In this document: piece by piece, positions 35,201 through 45,604 of the stretch
How the letters are laid out: every line of letters starts with the position of its first letter
Numbering within the stretch: position 1 is the first letter of the stretch
Origin: Gordius sp. MW1
Taxonomy: Eukaryota > Nematomorpha > Gordioida > Gordea > Gordiidae
DNA: 64,000 bases
Direction of reading: 5' to 3'
NCBI GenBank assembly: GCA_964036665.1
Contig: OZ038533.1
Span: 4,450,001 to 4,514,000, forward strand
Program-made: the position numbers and the translations under genes
The notes under the pieces: generated by a model
The model's input: only the letters and a program-made list of their open reading frames with translations
The model's database searches: none
Told to the model about the DNA's origin: nothing

Positions 35201-38156
35201 TAAACATAAATAAAAGTGGTTTACTTTTAATTGCTATGCAATTTAACTAGTTTTGGGGTTAGAATCCCGGAGTTTTTTTGACTCTTATGATTGTTCTTGT
35301 TACTATCATTGATAATAAGAATTTTTGGCCGTCCGCTGGCTGCTGACCAATGAAAAAAATGACCATTGGCCAAAATGTGAATCGAAATTATTTTTTTCGT
35401 TTTTTTGACTATTATGATTGTTCCTGTTTCTACCATTGCTATTATGACTTTTTGGCCGTCCGCTGGCTGCTGACCAATGTTATATAATAAACATAAATAA
35501 AAGTTGTTTACTTCTAATTGCTATGCAATTTAACTAGTTTTTGGGTTAGAATCCCGGAGTTTTTTTGACTCTTATGATTGTTCTTGTTACTATCATTGAT
35601 AATAAGACTTTTTGGCCGTCCGTTGGCTGCTGACCAATGAAAAAAATGACCATTGGCCAAAATGTGAATCCGAGTTTATTTTTTCGTTTTTTTTTGACTA
35701 TTATGATTGTTCCTGTTACTACCATTGCTATTATGACTTTTTGGCCGTCCGCTGGCTCCTGACCGATGGAAAAAATGACCATTGGCCAAAATGTGAATCG
35801 AAATTATTTTTTTCGTTTTTTTTGACTATTATGATTGTTCCTGTTCCTACCATTGCTATTATGACTTTTTGGCCGTCCGCTGGCTGCTGACCAATGGAAT
35901 AAAATGACCACTGGCCAAAATGTGATTCGAAAACTTTTTTTTCGTTTTTTTTTTGACTATTATGAATTTATATCCGCTTTTACCGTGTCCTGGCTGCTGA
36001 CCAATGGAAAAAAATGACCATTGGCCAAAATGTGATTCGAAAATTTTTTTTTCGTTTTTTTTACTCTTATGAATGTATATCCACTTTTACCGTGTGCTGG
36101 CTGCTGACCAAAGGAAAAAAATGACCATTGGCCAAAGTCATCAAAATTTTTTTTTCCGTTTTTTTTGGCTATCATTGACTTATAGAGTATCTGTTGGTAC
36201 TGACCAATAGAGAAAAAGTGACCATTGGCCAAATTTTTGATTTTTTTAATTAAAAATTGTTCAAATTCAACAAAAAATTTCTCCCAACAATTCTGCAAAT
36301 TCTTAACATTGTGTTGTTTTATAATATAATGTTTGTTAGACCCATAATCACTAAAGGCCATAAAAACTAATGTAATACGCAACTAGATGCAAACACTAAA
36401 TCTAACCCTAACCCTTGCCTTACATTTTGCCTATAATGGAAAATTTGTGTAAATAATTAATTAATCATTAGGCATTTAATACCCCCCTGTAGGCATTCTC
36501 GCCCCTTCCCACCTTTCTCGCCCATAAATTGCATAGCAAATATGATACATTTATACGAAGTACAGATGAGTCGTCCCCCCTTCCCTTCCCCTCTTCCCTT
36601 CCCTTCTCCCCCTTCCCACGAGGGCCGAAGGCCCGAGTTTTTTATATAGCGATATATTGTATTGGTGAATAATCCTTTATGTTAAAATGTGACAACTCAT
36701 AGAATTCTTCAACCCCTATAAAATTAACAGTTTCAGAAAAATAAATTTAAGTTAATTTCATTTAGAAACTATATTCCATTTTCCCCCTACATTTCAATCG
36801 TAAAAGGCTCAAGTTGTTAATGTCAAAATAGATGGCATATAGGGCATAGCCAATAGCCATCTAGTTAAGTTTTCAAGATGAATATCAAAATTTGGCACCA
36901 GCAGCAGCGTATTTTGGTCTATGGTCCATCATAATCGCCATTACTATTACTTATATCGAGCGAACAAGGCGTAGGTGAAAGGATATTTTTGAGGTCCAAG
37001 GGATCGTAGAAGAAGGAAGAATCAACAGCGGGGAGCAAGGTGGGCAAATTGGAATTACTGCCCCCATTGTGATTATTGCTGGCAGGGCTTTCCTTGAACA
37101 TGCTACGCATCATTCTCAAGTTGGCCGGCGAGGGTAGGGGTGATAGCATGTTAACTCCAACGTCTTCCAACCCAAAAATATCATCCAGTCCCGAGCCGTA
37201 TAGTTCTTTATCGTCCTAAGTATAGGCGAAGGGAAAATTGTAGAGAATTATAATTCGCAAATATCTGTTATAAAGCAACGAGCTAGACAAGTTGCCAAAA
37301 GAAATTTTTAATCATATATAAAGGTCATCAGTCGGAGCACAAAAATAAAAAGGCCCGGGCGAGGTCGGAAAAAATAAAGCCAAAAAGCGGTCAGTAGCTA
37401 GTCTTTGCGAGAAAGCAAAAAAGACTTTTACAAAAGCAAAAAGAGCAATTGAAAAGTCAATTTGAACAGGACAGGACGGACAATCAAAAAGGAGCCAATA
37501 AAACTGCCATTCAATGTCTAATCACATCCCCGTTTCTAGCGTAAATTTAGATAAAAACGAAAAAGAATGATGTGATTTGAATACTAATTAGCCACTGCCA
37601 GTAAACAATAGGTTTTGTTTCGGTCGAACAATAAATCAATCAAATTCTTTAAATGCAATATTATAGCGTGAAAAACTCTAATTACAGATTGCTAAAACCA
37701 TATACCTTAAACTAATCAAGATTAACACTTTTTTATATTGGCTATGGATGCTGATGATTATTATTATTCTCGGGTAAACAAATAGAAGTTAACTTGCCAA
37801 ACTAGGTCTTAGGTTTTTTTATACGCCAGTTAAATGTTTGTTTAAGTTATAAAAACTTACGGGTGTGGTGCAATCCAAGAGATGCGTATCAAATGCGTTA
37901 TCATCCAAATCATACAAATCGTAGGGCAAAACGACGTGATCCAATGTATTGAAGTTTGTCTGTGCATGTATGTGTAAAAGATTTTAGGCTAAAGTTATGA
38001 AAAGTCCAATTAATTTACAAAGTTAGTTTTTTCGCAAATAATAATTTAAGAGGAATGCCCAAATGTGGGATCAAATGAGTAACTAGCGTTTACCTCGAAG
38101 GAGCAAGGGTCAAAGAAACTTGTTTCTTCGCAGTATGAATAAGCCAAATTCGTCAT
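29277..38156 (-). CDS. PGC-1/Spargel-type transcriptional coactivator
   Basis: Nine exons (38156-38094, 37959-37861, 37215-36951, 33186-33112, 32648-32220, 31846-30534, 29985-29855, 29742-29690, 29413-29277) join in phase to 854 codons plus stop. The N-terminus is acidic (PYDLYDLDDNAFD), like the PGC-1 activation domain. Exon 4 encodes a Gln run and LSQLL (about residue 155), an LXXLL nuclear-receptor box. Exon 6 carries DHDYC (about residues 349-353), the host-cell-factor-binding motif of PGC-1 proteins, and a basic patch SRRRKRQ. Exons 7-9 encode one RRM (VKVNGI, SLFKKFGPIKNVVI, YAIVTYHNKRDAL, KFEVSM). These features in this order define PGC-1 (human about 800 residues). No clear Arg/Ser-rich tract precedes the RRM. 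The middle is Ser/Pro/Gln-rich. One donor (exon 3) is ambiguous by 6 nt. Any 5' UTR exons upstream of 38164 were not found. Confidence 0.86.
29492..29645. mobile_element. GTCGAC-arm foldback MITE, copy 2 (decayed)
   Basis: GTGGACTAAACAAAAATAG, GTCGACCCCTAGGCTTGGTCG and a CTGTTTTTACAAC end match the family at 50690 and 57490. It sits in the last intron of the PGC-1-like gene. Confidence 0.5.
33251..33964. mobile_element. hAT-like element with AGGCTGCACCGATATCG ends
   Basis: TAAGGCTGCACCGATATCGG at the left is inverted at the right (CCGATATCAAAT.. read in, ending GGTGCAGCCCTA). Subterminal blocks of repeated TATCGGTATCGG occur at both ends. The interior is AT-rich with no protein. Flanks CACTGCAC and CACAAAAC match at 5 of 8, compatible with a decayed 8-bp duplication. 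It is in the third intron of the PGC-1-like gene. Confidence 0.7.
33985..34800. repeat. Dispersed repeat region (CTAGATGAACCCGGCAAACG type)
   Basis: Starts near 33985 with TATACTAGATGAACCCGGC and TTGTTTTGCCA. Further in it has AAAACTACTGGACCGATTCG, a motif I recall from old non-coding repeats in arthropod genomes. Poly-C blocks near 34184 and a (TA)n tract near 34728 are included. No coding capacity is apparent. Confidence 0.45.
34830..34882 (+). repeat. GTCC microsatellite
   Basis: GTCCGTCCGTCCGTTGTCTG-type tetranucleotide run inside the intron. Confidence 0.8.
35020..35255 (+). repeat. Tandem repeat, unit about 62 nt
   Basis: About four copies of ATAAACATAAATAAAAGTTG, then TTGCTATGCAATTTAACTAG. 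A further copy appears at 35480-35540 within the next array, so the two repeats are interleaved. Confidence 0.8.
35320..36240 (+). repeat. Tandem repeat, unit about 110-130 nt
   Basis: About eight copies of a unit holding GCTGGCTGCTGACCAATGG, ATGACCATTGGCCAAAATG and TTTTTGACTATTATGATTG, with T-runs of varying length. ATTGGTCAGC and ATGACCATTGGCCAA are partly self-complementary. The open frames seen here on both strands follow the repeat and are not genes. It lies in the third intron of the PGC-1-like gene. Confidence 0.85.
36480..36660 (+). repeat. C/T-rich dispersed repeat end
   Basis: Polypyrimidine tracts of CCCTTCC type, then GGGCCGAAGGCCC and a TTTTTTATATAG end. It is probably the far end of the same repeat complex that begins near 33985. 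Confidence 0.4.
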
Positions 38157-39620
38157 TTTATCCTGCAACAAATAAAAGATACGCGTTAAGCAATAGAACA
38201 TTCAAAATAACATCAAGAAAAATGTTAAAAATTTATATAAAATAAAAGCTTAAAAGGGAATACATTATTTTTCTTTGCCAATCATCATTAAATTACATGC
38301 TAAATATATTGAATGAATGAGCTGGGCACCACAATGGAAATTGTAAAATGCGATACGATTTCAATCCATGGCTCTATGCCTGCTTATACATTAAATACAT
38401 TTTAACATGCATTTTTATAATAATGTGGAAAGAAAAAAAATGGCTCCCTTTTTAAAACATAAATGTACCAGCGTTATAAATGCTAGACCCTCCCATGACT
38501 AATAAATAGCTTTTGTCATACTAAAAAATATTATTACATTCAAAAAAAAATGATTAATTCGAATAGGGCAGTCTCTAATGATTCGTGCATGGCCGGCTAA
38601 TGGGGCCGGATCGGATTCGGACAGAAGGATTTTAAAATCTCACCTTTTTTCGTTATAAAAAAGAGGAATTTTAATATGGATTTGCCCCGGATGTAACCGA
38701 TTAAAGTATCGTTATGAGAGTTAGAGTAAGTAGAGTGAGTGATAAATGAATGCAAAAAAACAAATGAGGCCTATGGTACGGTACGTATACGGTACACGTG
38801 CGTTTTTTAGCGCGCGCACAAGTTTAATTGGGTCATATTCATACAACATATTTAGATGAGAATGAGGAGGGAAAAGTGGTAAAATTCCTACAAACTAGCT
38901 CGTACAGTAGAAGTAAAAGCATTTTAGTCTTTATTAGCTGTTTAAAAAGGTGATCACGCGCGATGATTTGAATCTTATGTATGGTTTCATGTAAAATTGT
39001 AGTTTAAAAATTAATATGGCATAGCGGCGGGAACCTTATGCCTCTAGTTATAAATCGATTTCAATCAAAATATCGAAATAAAGTGGATGTAAAAACTTAA
39101 ATTTTCGTGAAAAAATCAAATCAGTATTCATTATAAAATGTGACACAGCTCTATCACCACTAATCATAACTGTCCAAATTTAAGAGCAGCTTATGCATAT
39201 ATATTCTGACAAATTTCAAATCCCATAACTGATTAAGCAAGCACAAGCTTTAAAAACGCTTAATTCAATTCTTCCATCTCCTCGAAAAAAATTATTTATA
39301 ACGATAAATTTGGGAAAATTATGGCCGTTTTTTCACACAATATTCCCGTGATAAAAATAGTCCAGACACGTAGCTGGCTGGCTAAGGGAAGTCCCGAGGG
39401 TAGGGGTCATAGGGGCAATGTAAATCGATAAACGTAAAAAGTCACTACTAGTCAGGGGTCTGCTCTCTCTCTCTCTCGCCAACACCACTCAAACGGGTCC
39501 AATTTTCGGGTAAGTCTAACCATAATCAACGCGGACTCCAAAGGGGGCAAAGGGATAAGAGGGGGTGGGACGTGTCCAGAATTTTAATTTTATCAATAAC
39601 TAAGTATATGGGCCTAAGCA

Positions 39621-39772
39621 CATAGGCGTAGCCAAGGGGTGGCTGCCCCCTCTAAATCTAGAAATTTGGCAAAATTTTATATAGTCATGGCTACAATTTC
39701 AAAAATTACATTTTGTCCCTCCCTTGATCATTATTGCCCCCCCCTCTAAATACAATCCTGGCTACGCCCATG
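39621..39772 (+). mobile_element. CATGGGCGTAGCC MITE, copy B
   Basis: Ends CATAGGCGTAGCC and GGCTACGCCCATG. Flanking octamers CCTAAGCA and CTTAAGCC match at 6 of 8. Confidence 0.75.
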
Positions 39773-39990
39773 CTTAAGCCCCCCCCCCTAATCCAGTGTT
39801 TTTGAAATGTAGTATACAATCAGGCCTTAATTTCAAAAAATTGTCATTTTGTCCAGTTCCCATATAGTTTCAATCCTGGCCAAGCCGATGGACCTAGGAG
39901 GGATGATCATTACTTTTTATCCCCTCTGGTTAATGTTACTTTTCCCCATACGCATACGGCATACCCCGTCTGCTAGTCGCTTAGGTGTGA

Positions 39991-40060
39991 TATAAAAGTT
40001 AGACGCGCTCCGTTGGTTATCGGTGTCTGTGCTCTGCTCCGCGTCGTGTACATTAAAGGA
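39991..40060 (+). promoter_or_regulatory. Possible TATA-type core promoter
   Basis: GATATAAAAGTTAGACGCGC followed by an unusually GC-rich 50 nt (CTGCTCCGCGTCGTGTAC). The context stands out from the AT-rich surroundings and looks like a TATA box with a transcription start downstream, but no plus-strand gene was found after it. Speculative. Confidence 0.2.
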
Positions 40061-40812
40061 GACAAAATAGCACTTATGGGAGTGAGTGAGGAGTGAAGAG
40101 GTATGAAAGTATGATTGAGTGGAGTGGACACGTTTAAATAAACACTTATGATGACCTTTTGTAAGCTTGCCTAGCTAGCTAGTCGGGCGGGACTTAAATT
40201 AGAGATAAGGCGTCGCTTAACGCCCATCGATTGTTTAATCATAATCTATGAAATGTTGCGATAATAGGGAAATTAAATCTTGCTTTAAAAAAACACATTC
40301 GGTTTGGCAATATTGTAAATTGTTCATAGACCTAAAGATGTTACGTTTTGTTATGTTCAAAAATTTTGAATTTTGATTTTCACTTTTTAAAAAAGCACTT
40401 TATAGAAGGTTTTATGAGTATGCAACCTTGATTATGTCAGTAATCTTCTTAACCGATTTCGTTAAAAAAATATGGACTTCACCAGGGGCCAATATAAGAC
40501 ATTATAAAAAAAGTAATAAAAAATGCTTTTAATGGGATATTTTAAGACAAATTAGATTAATCGGGGGGGGGGGGCTAAAGCAAAAAGTGGCAGGTAAAAT
40601 AAACTTGTCCTTCAGACATACAATCTTTTATATTCATCAAGGACATTTAACATCCAAAAATGAGTCTAGGACTAAAACAAGGCACTTTTGAACGCGGAGT
40701 AAAAAAAGGCGAGCTCGCACAACATTTAAATTTTTAATAATAATTATCAATTTCAACCCTAAACCAATACAAGTTAATTTTAAATTTTAGGTTGTGCATC
40801 TACTGTTAATCT

Positions 40813-40963
40813 CATGGGCGTAGCCAGGATTGGATATAGAGGGGGGGGCAATAATGATAATTTGTAATAATTTTGGCCATAATTATATTAAATTTCGAAG
40901 ATTTTATGGTTTTAAAGGGGGGGGGCAGCCGCCTCTTCCTGCCAGCCCCTGGCTACGCCCATG
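40813..40963 (-). mobile_element. CATGGGCGTAGCC MITE, copy C, perfect 8-bp duplication
   Basis: Inverted ends CATGGGCGTAGCCAGG and CCTGGCTACGCCCATG, with exact direct repeats GTTAATCT on both sides (40805-40812 and 40964-40971). This copy and copy G define the family as hAT-like. Confidence 0.88.
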
Positions 40964-42659
40964 GTTAATCTAAAGTTAACCACGGGCCAATAAATCACAC
41001 ACTTTATTAAATATGGCTTGCTCTGGGCGCCATTTATTAGGTGTGTGTGCATTGCATGTATACAACATATACACGTGGTATAAATAAATATTATATATCC
41101 CCTTTTCATAGGTAAATAGAGCCGAGCTTTAAAAAGGGGGACTGAGGGGGGGGGGGGGAGCGTATTAAAAGGTATGTAAAGTGAAAGAGGGGGGTAGGTG
41201 GGATAAAGTAAAGAAAGGTGTATGGTGATAAAAATGTATGAAGTTTACAAAGCGAAGCCGTGCTCATTAAAAGATAAGTTGAAGGAGGATAAAAAGAACT
41301 TTGATAACACAAAACAAAAGTGACTGCAAGATGACTGAACGGAGTGGCACTTTAATTTAGCCTTCTTAGGCAAAACAAACAAACAGATTAAAATTTGAGC
41401 AACAAAGGCCATTATTACTACTTTTAAAGATTAAGATTTGAGCAAGAGAGGTCACATAACATAATTGTTTTCAACTGCATGATGGTAACCATGTAATTTA
41501 GATTGTAGTATAGCTGACTCAGCTGTTGCTAATCCAACCATTTATCTCATTTATTTACACCTACACCAACTAACTACAGGATGTGAAAGAGAGGAAAGCG
41601 AAATGCTTAGCCAATTTTAATTTTTAAAAAAAAATTAATAAAAAGTGCAAAATTACAAGTGGCTTACTTTTGTAAGTATTCGGAGGGCAAAGGTGATACT
41701 TTAAGTTAAAAACACATAAATCTTATTTTTCGGGATTTCCCGGTAAATTACGAATTAAGGAACGAAATTAATGGGGGGAGGGGGACCTCTTGATCATAAA
41801 TCAAACTAATTACTACACCCCTCCCAAAGGCAACGTGCTCAAAGCAAGATTTTTAAAGGTGGGGGTAAAAAAATGCAAGAGTCATGATGTACGCAACTGT
41901 TTAGACATAGGGAAAAATTAGAGACGCGCCAAAGGGGGGGGGCGTGCAAGTATAACTCGGCTAATTCAAATTTTTAAGACACAAATTTTTTTTGCACGAA
42001 ATGTGCTTTTGCATCGAGGAATCGCGTCGTCAAGAAAATATAATATAACTAAATTGTGGGTCTGTAAATTTTATATATCATATTTTATCTACTTTATGAA
42101 TTTTACATTTTCTAGTGTATAAATCTTTGAAATTATCAATTAAAACTTATACGCCTTTTTAAACTATATAATAGATGCGGTTTCTTGTGGGTAAATCTAT
42201 AGTCTGTGTAGGGTTTATTGGTGTGCGCATAATTACTAAAATTCCCCCTCGGGCCGCGTTGTGCAAAATTATTCGATACATATCTAAAATTTCTATTATT
42301 GCCCCTTTTAAAAACTTTATGTCATATTCATAAAAAAACTAAACATACAAATTAATTATTTTGGGACGTTTATGAAATTATTGATTTTTATAATGTACCT
42401 GTAATAAGGCAAAGTTGGCTTAAATATTGTTTATTTTGAATTGCCAAAATTTTACGTTAGACGGGGGGGGGCGGGAAGGGGCGAGGCTAGACGTAAACAA
42501 ACAAAAAGAAATGGGGGGTGAGGAGAGAGCGTGGGATTTGCCAAACAAAATATCGATTTTCAAACGCAACATTTACACATTGAACTCTTCCAATACAAAT
42601 TATAACAAAAAAATAAAACACGTGGGTGGGTGAGAGAAAAATTGAAAGAATCTATCAAT

Positions 42660-42822
42660 CATGGGTGTAGCCAAGGGAAGGGGGAAGTAAAAAGGGGCGG
42701 CCACCCGCTCTAAATCCAAAAATTTATTAAAATTATGGCTAAAATTTCAAAAAATGTTCATTTTGCCCCTCCCTAAATCATTATTGCCCCCCCCCCTGAT
42801 TCCAATGCTGGATTCGCCCATG
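42660..42822 (+). mobile_element. CATGGGCGTAGCC MITE, copy D
   Basis: Ends CATGGGTGTAGCC and GGATTCGCCCATG. Flanks TCTATCAAT and TCTATCAGT differ at one base, supporting an 8-bp duplication. Confidence 0.8.
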
Positions 42823-45077
42823 TCTATCAGTGACAACAACCAATATTACTACATACATATCTCCAAAATTCACATTAAACAATAGGATTGTTAAATTAAG
42901 AATAAAATTTTTTTTAATTAAACTGGATACGTCAGTGGAAATAGAAATGGGCGCCCAAAAAACGTTTGTTCAATAGAAATGGGGAAAAGCACGTGTTATC
43001 TTTAGGGAGAAAAGAATAGGGGGAGGTAGTAAAGTAAGGTTCAAGGCGAAAAAACTTATGTGTAACGTGTGTAACATGAGAGAGGGCTTGCTTTTTTGTT
43101 AATGGGAAGGGAAGGATTAAAGTTATGTTAAGGCGTTTTAGTAAAAAAATCTATTTATAAACCAGTCACAAAAATGGAATGTTGTATACACTCATTTAAT
43201 CAACCTAGTAGGCTATATGTAATAATTATTTCGTGAATATTATGCGTATTTTAGCTACTCCGAATTGCTGACTTAATGCTTGACATAGCTCCAGGGTTAT
43301 TATTGCCCTACTAATGCTAATAAATGTCTACTTAAAGGAGGGGAGGGGGTGTAATTTTGTAATAAAATTTGTTCAGAAAAGGAGGAGCGCATAGTGGGAG
43401 GTAGGCAAAAGGAGATTAATCATGGCACAAAATTTTATTCAAATCAGTCTAGAACATTTTAAAGTTAAATTAAAATAATTGTAGCATGTAGGCTAAGCAA
43501 TTATGGGTAAAGTTTAATCTAGATTTAACAAGTATATTCATACAATAAAACTCTTTAAGGTGTACATACATTAATATTTTAGATTAAATTTCTGAGAAGT
43601 GATTAGGTAATGTAAGTTAGATTTTTAGGTTTATGGTAGTCGATGACAAAAAAATAAATATTATGTAAGAAATAATGCTTTAGATTTATTATTTAACATA
43701 CTTACTTACATAATATAGTTTGGAATACCATATAATTGCAATACTAATAGTCAAATTTAATGTCAACAATTCAAAGCGTGAGTAATGAAAAGCACGTGGA
43801 GTTTACTAAAAATATTTGAATACAAACACTACTACCAAACTCTATTCAAACAAATTGCCATATTAATTTTTAAAAATAGAGCGTTATATTTACTGCTATT
43901 CCACAAATTCAACAATATCTGCTTCATAGTAAAAAAATTTGTAATTTGCAAAATAACTTTAGGCTGTATTAAAAGTTAAATATAGTTTGACTATCAATTT
44001 CATAAAGATATATTGTTTTTTTATAATTTATATAAACGTAAATACAGTATAATTCCGCAAAACTAAAGTGGTAAACAATAAATATTGGCTTGTGCTAATT
44101 CAATTGTATTTGTTTTTGGCGTGGGACATTTATATTATATTATTATAACCTAAGATTTTAAACCAGACTATGAGTTTTTTATAAAGTCCTTCTGCTAGCC
44201 TAGACGCTTCCAGCAAGCACTCGTAAAGAATACTTGATAAAGATTTTTATAATTTAGCAGATATAAGCAAATATTTATTGTCGAAATTTAATTCTTGTAT
44301 AACATCAATAAATATGTTTCTATTTAAAAGAGTTGTTAGAGTTCTTATGCAATAAACGGGTTAAGCTAAAGTTATTTTCAAAAATTGATTACGGTTACTG
44401 ATGACTTTTAAACTAATTATAGTAAGTTTCTTATGTTATAATGTGTATTACTCATTATTATAATATAATCGGCGACATGCCCATACATCCCTAAAACCGT
44501 TTTGTTTGAAAAGGCAACTTTTCAAAAAACAACTCATCATCATATCACGAGTTCATCATGAATTGATCATCACATCATCATGAAATCATCACATCATCAC
44601 TAATTTTTTAAATTAGAGTTTTATTTAGTACGTATTTTGTTACCAGGTAACATTTAGATATACCACATAAGAGTTATATGTTTTATAATCCTTAATATTA
44701 TATATCTATTTTATATCAGGGTTAACATTCATTTAATTTGCCTTTTACATCTTTGTCTTTTCGACTGGATTCCCCTAAAACATTTTCTAACCATGTTAAT
44801 AAACTAAAAAGTCTCCCAATTGTTAACTAGCACGTTCTTCTAGTGCTCTTAAAGGCCTAAAAAGTTTATTTCTTAGAAACACGCTTGGGTGGTGTTAAAA
44901 ATGATTAAAAAACCTTTTACAATTTAACATGAAAATCTTATTCGATTTGCATTTTTGACAAAGCTATTTTGTTTACACCATCGAGTTCAAGATAATCTCA
45001 CTCAAATATATGTTGTTTTGTAATATATTTTTTTGCGTAGGGGATTTCTGGTTAAGCCTATGAGTTAATGACATGCT

Positions 45078-45243
45078 CATGGGCGTAGTAAGCATTGGAA
45101 TTAGAGAGCGACAATAATGATTTAGGGAGAAGCAAAAAGAACACTTTTGAAATTTTAGCCATAATTATAATAAATTTCAACAAAATTTTGGATTCAAAGA
45201 AGGGCAGCCACCCCTCCCTGCCCCCCTTTTGGCTAGGCCCATG
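45078..45243 (-). mobile_element. CATGGGCGTAGCC MITE, copy E
   Basis: Ends CATGGGCGTAGTAAGC and GGCTAGGCCCATG with the family core in inverted orientation. No clear target duplication. Confidence 0.7.
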
Positions 45244-45604
45244 CGCACTTTATAAAACTAATTGATTTATAAATGAAACGCGCAATTTATACTAATTTAA
45301 CAATTTTTTTGTTTATTATCAAGGTAGACATAAATTTATTTAATTGTAGACTTCACCATGATTTTATCATTAAATACAATGGTAATAGTGAGCGAGAATG
45401 AAGGTTTGTAACAATTTAATACTGTATAATATACCTTGCATGTTTGATTAATAATAAATACGTTATTTGGTTTGAGTATATAATTCGAAATTTCACAATT
45501 TTTCATGTCTTAAAGCGTGGGTTTAATAAAATTAGGAACATAATAAATAATACATAATAGACGACCTCCAAATACAAATATAATTTTTTGTCGCAAAAAT
45601 TAAA

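Larger units (their letters stand above)
38157..45604. other. Gene-poor region upstream of the PGC-1-like gene
   Basis: No exon was recognised over 7.4 kb. It holds four MITEs (annotated separately), a CT microsatellite (39464-39478), ATC-rich repeats (44535-44602), many G/C homopolymer runs, and a candidate core promoter near 39990. Unrecognised 5' UTR exons of the PGC-1-like gene or the poly(A) region of CPT1 may lie here. Confidence 0.4.

Noticed and set aside
35227-36382. Several open frames on both strands
   Set aside because: They are read-throughs of tandem repeats with lysine- and phenylalanine-rich products that merely repeat each other.
42427-42633. 68-codon plus-strand frame
   Set aside because: Built on a G-run and low-complexity sequence; no homologue recognised.
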